Shown piece by piece: positions 17,194 through 17,913 of a stretch of 17,913 nt of DNA. The number at the start of each line of letters is the position of its first letter. Position 1 is the first letter of the stretch. The DNA lies in contig CACZQD010000022.1 of the NCBI GenBank assembly GCA_902783215.1, positions 1-17,913 of the forward strand, read 5' to 3'. The DNA comes from an uncultured Erysipelotrichaceae bacterium (GTDB lineage: Bacteria > Bacillota_I > Bacilli_A > RF39 > UBA660). A program made the translations under genes and the position numbers. The notes under the pieces are model-generated. The model saw only the letters and a program-made list of their open reading frames with translations. It was not told the DNA's origin and did not search any database.

Positions 17194-17271
17194 TTAGGTA
17201 ATTGTTTTTTTATCATTTAATGATGGATATTCATCCAACCTTAAAGTTTGATATTTTGATATATTAAGCAT
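17194..17271 (-). pseudogene. 25-codon N-terminal fragment of a WG-repeat gene
   Basis: ATG 17271 follows AGGTGGGA, which overlaps the TAG of WG-U, so the junction is exactly of the array type. The peptide begins MLNISKYQTLRLDEYPSLND, close to the first residues of WG-E (MLNIS) and WG-D, and stops at TAA 17194-17196 just where the N-terminal block should start. It is in the same frame as the 53-aa ORF, separated by the stop and four codons, and its TAA overlaps the AAAGGA SD of that ORF. I read it as the start of a paralog whose body was deleted; a leader peptide is possible but less likely. Confidence 0.55.
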
Positions 17272-17279
17272 ATTCCCAC

Positions 17280-17913
17280 CTACTTATTTTTTAAAATTAA
17301 TTTTATTATTTTTTCATTTGTTTCTTGCTTTATTTGGTCAATTTTTTCTTGTTGATTTTCTAGTATACTATTAAGTTCTTCTTTAGAACATTCAATATAC
17401 AAATCTCTTTTACTTTTTTCATCAAAAACTAATGAAATAGTATTTTGTTCATTTTCTATATCCAGATTATATTGATATTTTAAAGCAGCTAAGTTTACTA
17501 AATGATTATCAATGATAATATGTTCATCATCAAAAATGAAAACCGTTTCAGCTTGAAAACAAGGTACAATAACTTCTCCATTAATATCAATAACTTCATA
17601 TTGATAACCTGGTAATTCAACTACTATTAAACGCCCTTTTCTATTTATGTTAATATGGCTTAGATATTTTTTATCATTAATTGGTTGAAGCTCATGATTT
17701 ACAATATATCTTGTATCACCTTTTCTTAGTACTACATATCCGTCTGAATAATCACAATAATCCATTGGGCTTTTTCGTTCAGATGTTGCATTATATCTTT
17801 TTAAAGCATTATAAATACCTACGAAAGAAGTTGAATTACTTTGATAAAGATATGTACCATCATCATAAATATTAAATTTTTTAATGAAATGCCATATTTC
17901 TTTTCCTTCTTTA
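17280..17913 (-). CDS. WG-U: WG-repeat protein, C-terminal part, cut by right window edge
   Basis: The frame is open from base 17912 to TAG 17280-17282, about 210 residues; the true start is outside the window. The visible part begins K-E-G-K-E-I-W-H-F and continues D-D-G-T-Y-L-Y ... F-V-G-I-Y-N-A-L-K, Y-S-D-G-Y-V-V, I-D-I-N-G-E-V-I-V-P, the family C-terminal block with I-D-N-H-L, and a Glu/Lys/Gln-rich helical tail. This order and much of the sequence match residues from about 305 of WG-D, including the segment D-D-G-T ... G-I-Y-N-A-L-K seen in no other member. The methionine at 17765 is internal, not a start. Function unknown. It ends eight bases before the next N-terminal fragment, so it belongs to a preceding transcription unit. 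Confidence 0.88.
   Translation of the reverse strand, partial: KEGKEIWHFIKKFNIYDDGTYLYQSNSTSFVGIYNALKRYNATSERKSPMDYCDYSDGYVVLRKGDTRYIVNHELQPINDKKYLSHININRKGRLIVVELPGYQYEVIDINGEVIVPCFQAETVFIFDDEHIIIDNHLVNLAALKYQYNLDIENEQNTISLVFDEKSKRDLYIECSKEELNSILENQQEKIDQIKQETNEKIIKLILKNK

Noticed and set aside
1..17913. Mycoplasma-type genetic code (TGA as Trp)
   Set aside because: No gene contains an in-frame TGA although Trp is encoded by TGG throughout, and WG-A, WG-E and WG-H end in TGA at the expected length.
1..17913. Mobile element or CRISPR explanation for the repetition
   Set aside because: No transposase, terminal inverted repeats, integrase or regularly spaced identical repeats were seen; the repetition is at protein level, from diverged WG hairpins and gene duplication.

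Overview
The window is one coding-dense, very AT-rich stretch in which every supported gene lies on the minus strand and belongs to a single family: cytosolic WG-repeat proteins (about 25-residue beta-hairpin repeats of the type G-x-A-x-V-x-x-N-x-K-Y-G-L-I-N-x-x-G-K-E-I-I-x-P-x-Y-D-x-I). No other protein family, RNA gene, mobile element or CRISPR array was seen. Strong Shine-Dalgarno sequences of the GGAGGTGAT type, frequent GTG starts, a consensus TTGACA/TATAAT promoter and low G+C point to a low-GC Gram-positive (Firmicutes or a Mollicutes-related lineage). TGA is read as stop: three genes end in it and none of about 5,500 codons contains it in frame. This argues against Mycoplasma or Spiroplasma. 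I cannot name the species.

Layout in the direction of transcription, from high to low coordinates. (1) 17280-17913 holds the C-terminal part of a WG gene (called WG-U) running in from outside. (2) 17020-17271 holds two very short ORFs resembling only the N-terminus of the family; they look like truncated paralogs. (3) 16978-17002 is a weak intrinsic terminator, followed by a near-consensus sigma-A promoter (16937-16964) and a short 5' leader with a hairpin. (4) From 16876 to the left edge run ten complete WG genes, called WG-A to WG-J (492-618 aa), and the start of an eleventh (WG-K). Most junctions are 1-17 nt, with the stop codon of one gene lying inside the ribosome binding site of the next. 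Only two gaps exceed 50 nt (15230-15307 and 3794-3849), dividing the array into WG-A, WG-B to WG-H, and WG-I to WG-K.

All complete members share one architecture: a short leader with a T-x-D/N motif, an N-terminal block (I-T-x-Y-x-I ... Y-G-L-x-S-L-x-S-K), several WG repeats, in most a W/I-x-I-I-D-Y ... I-K-K block near residue 211-223, a variable centre, more WG repeats, a gap-free 27-residue C-terminal block with a [DN]-[ND]-[YH]-L core, and a helical or coiled-coil tail of variable length. There are no signal peptides, membrane segments or recognisable catalytic motifs. The parts seem built for binding and oligomerising, and co-expression of ten or more diverged paralogs suggests a hetero-oligomeric assembly or a diversified binding repertoire. 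That function is inference; I know of no characterised system with this layout.
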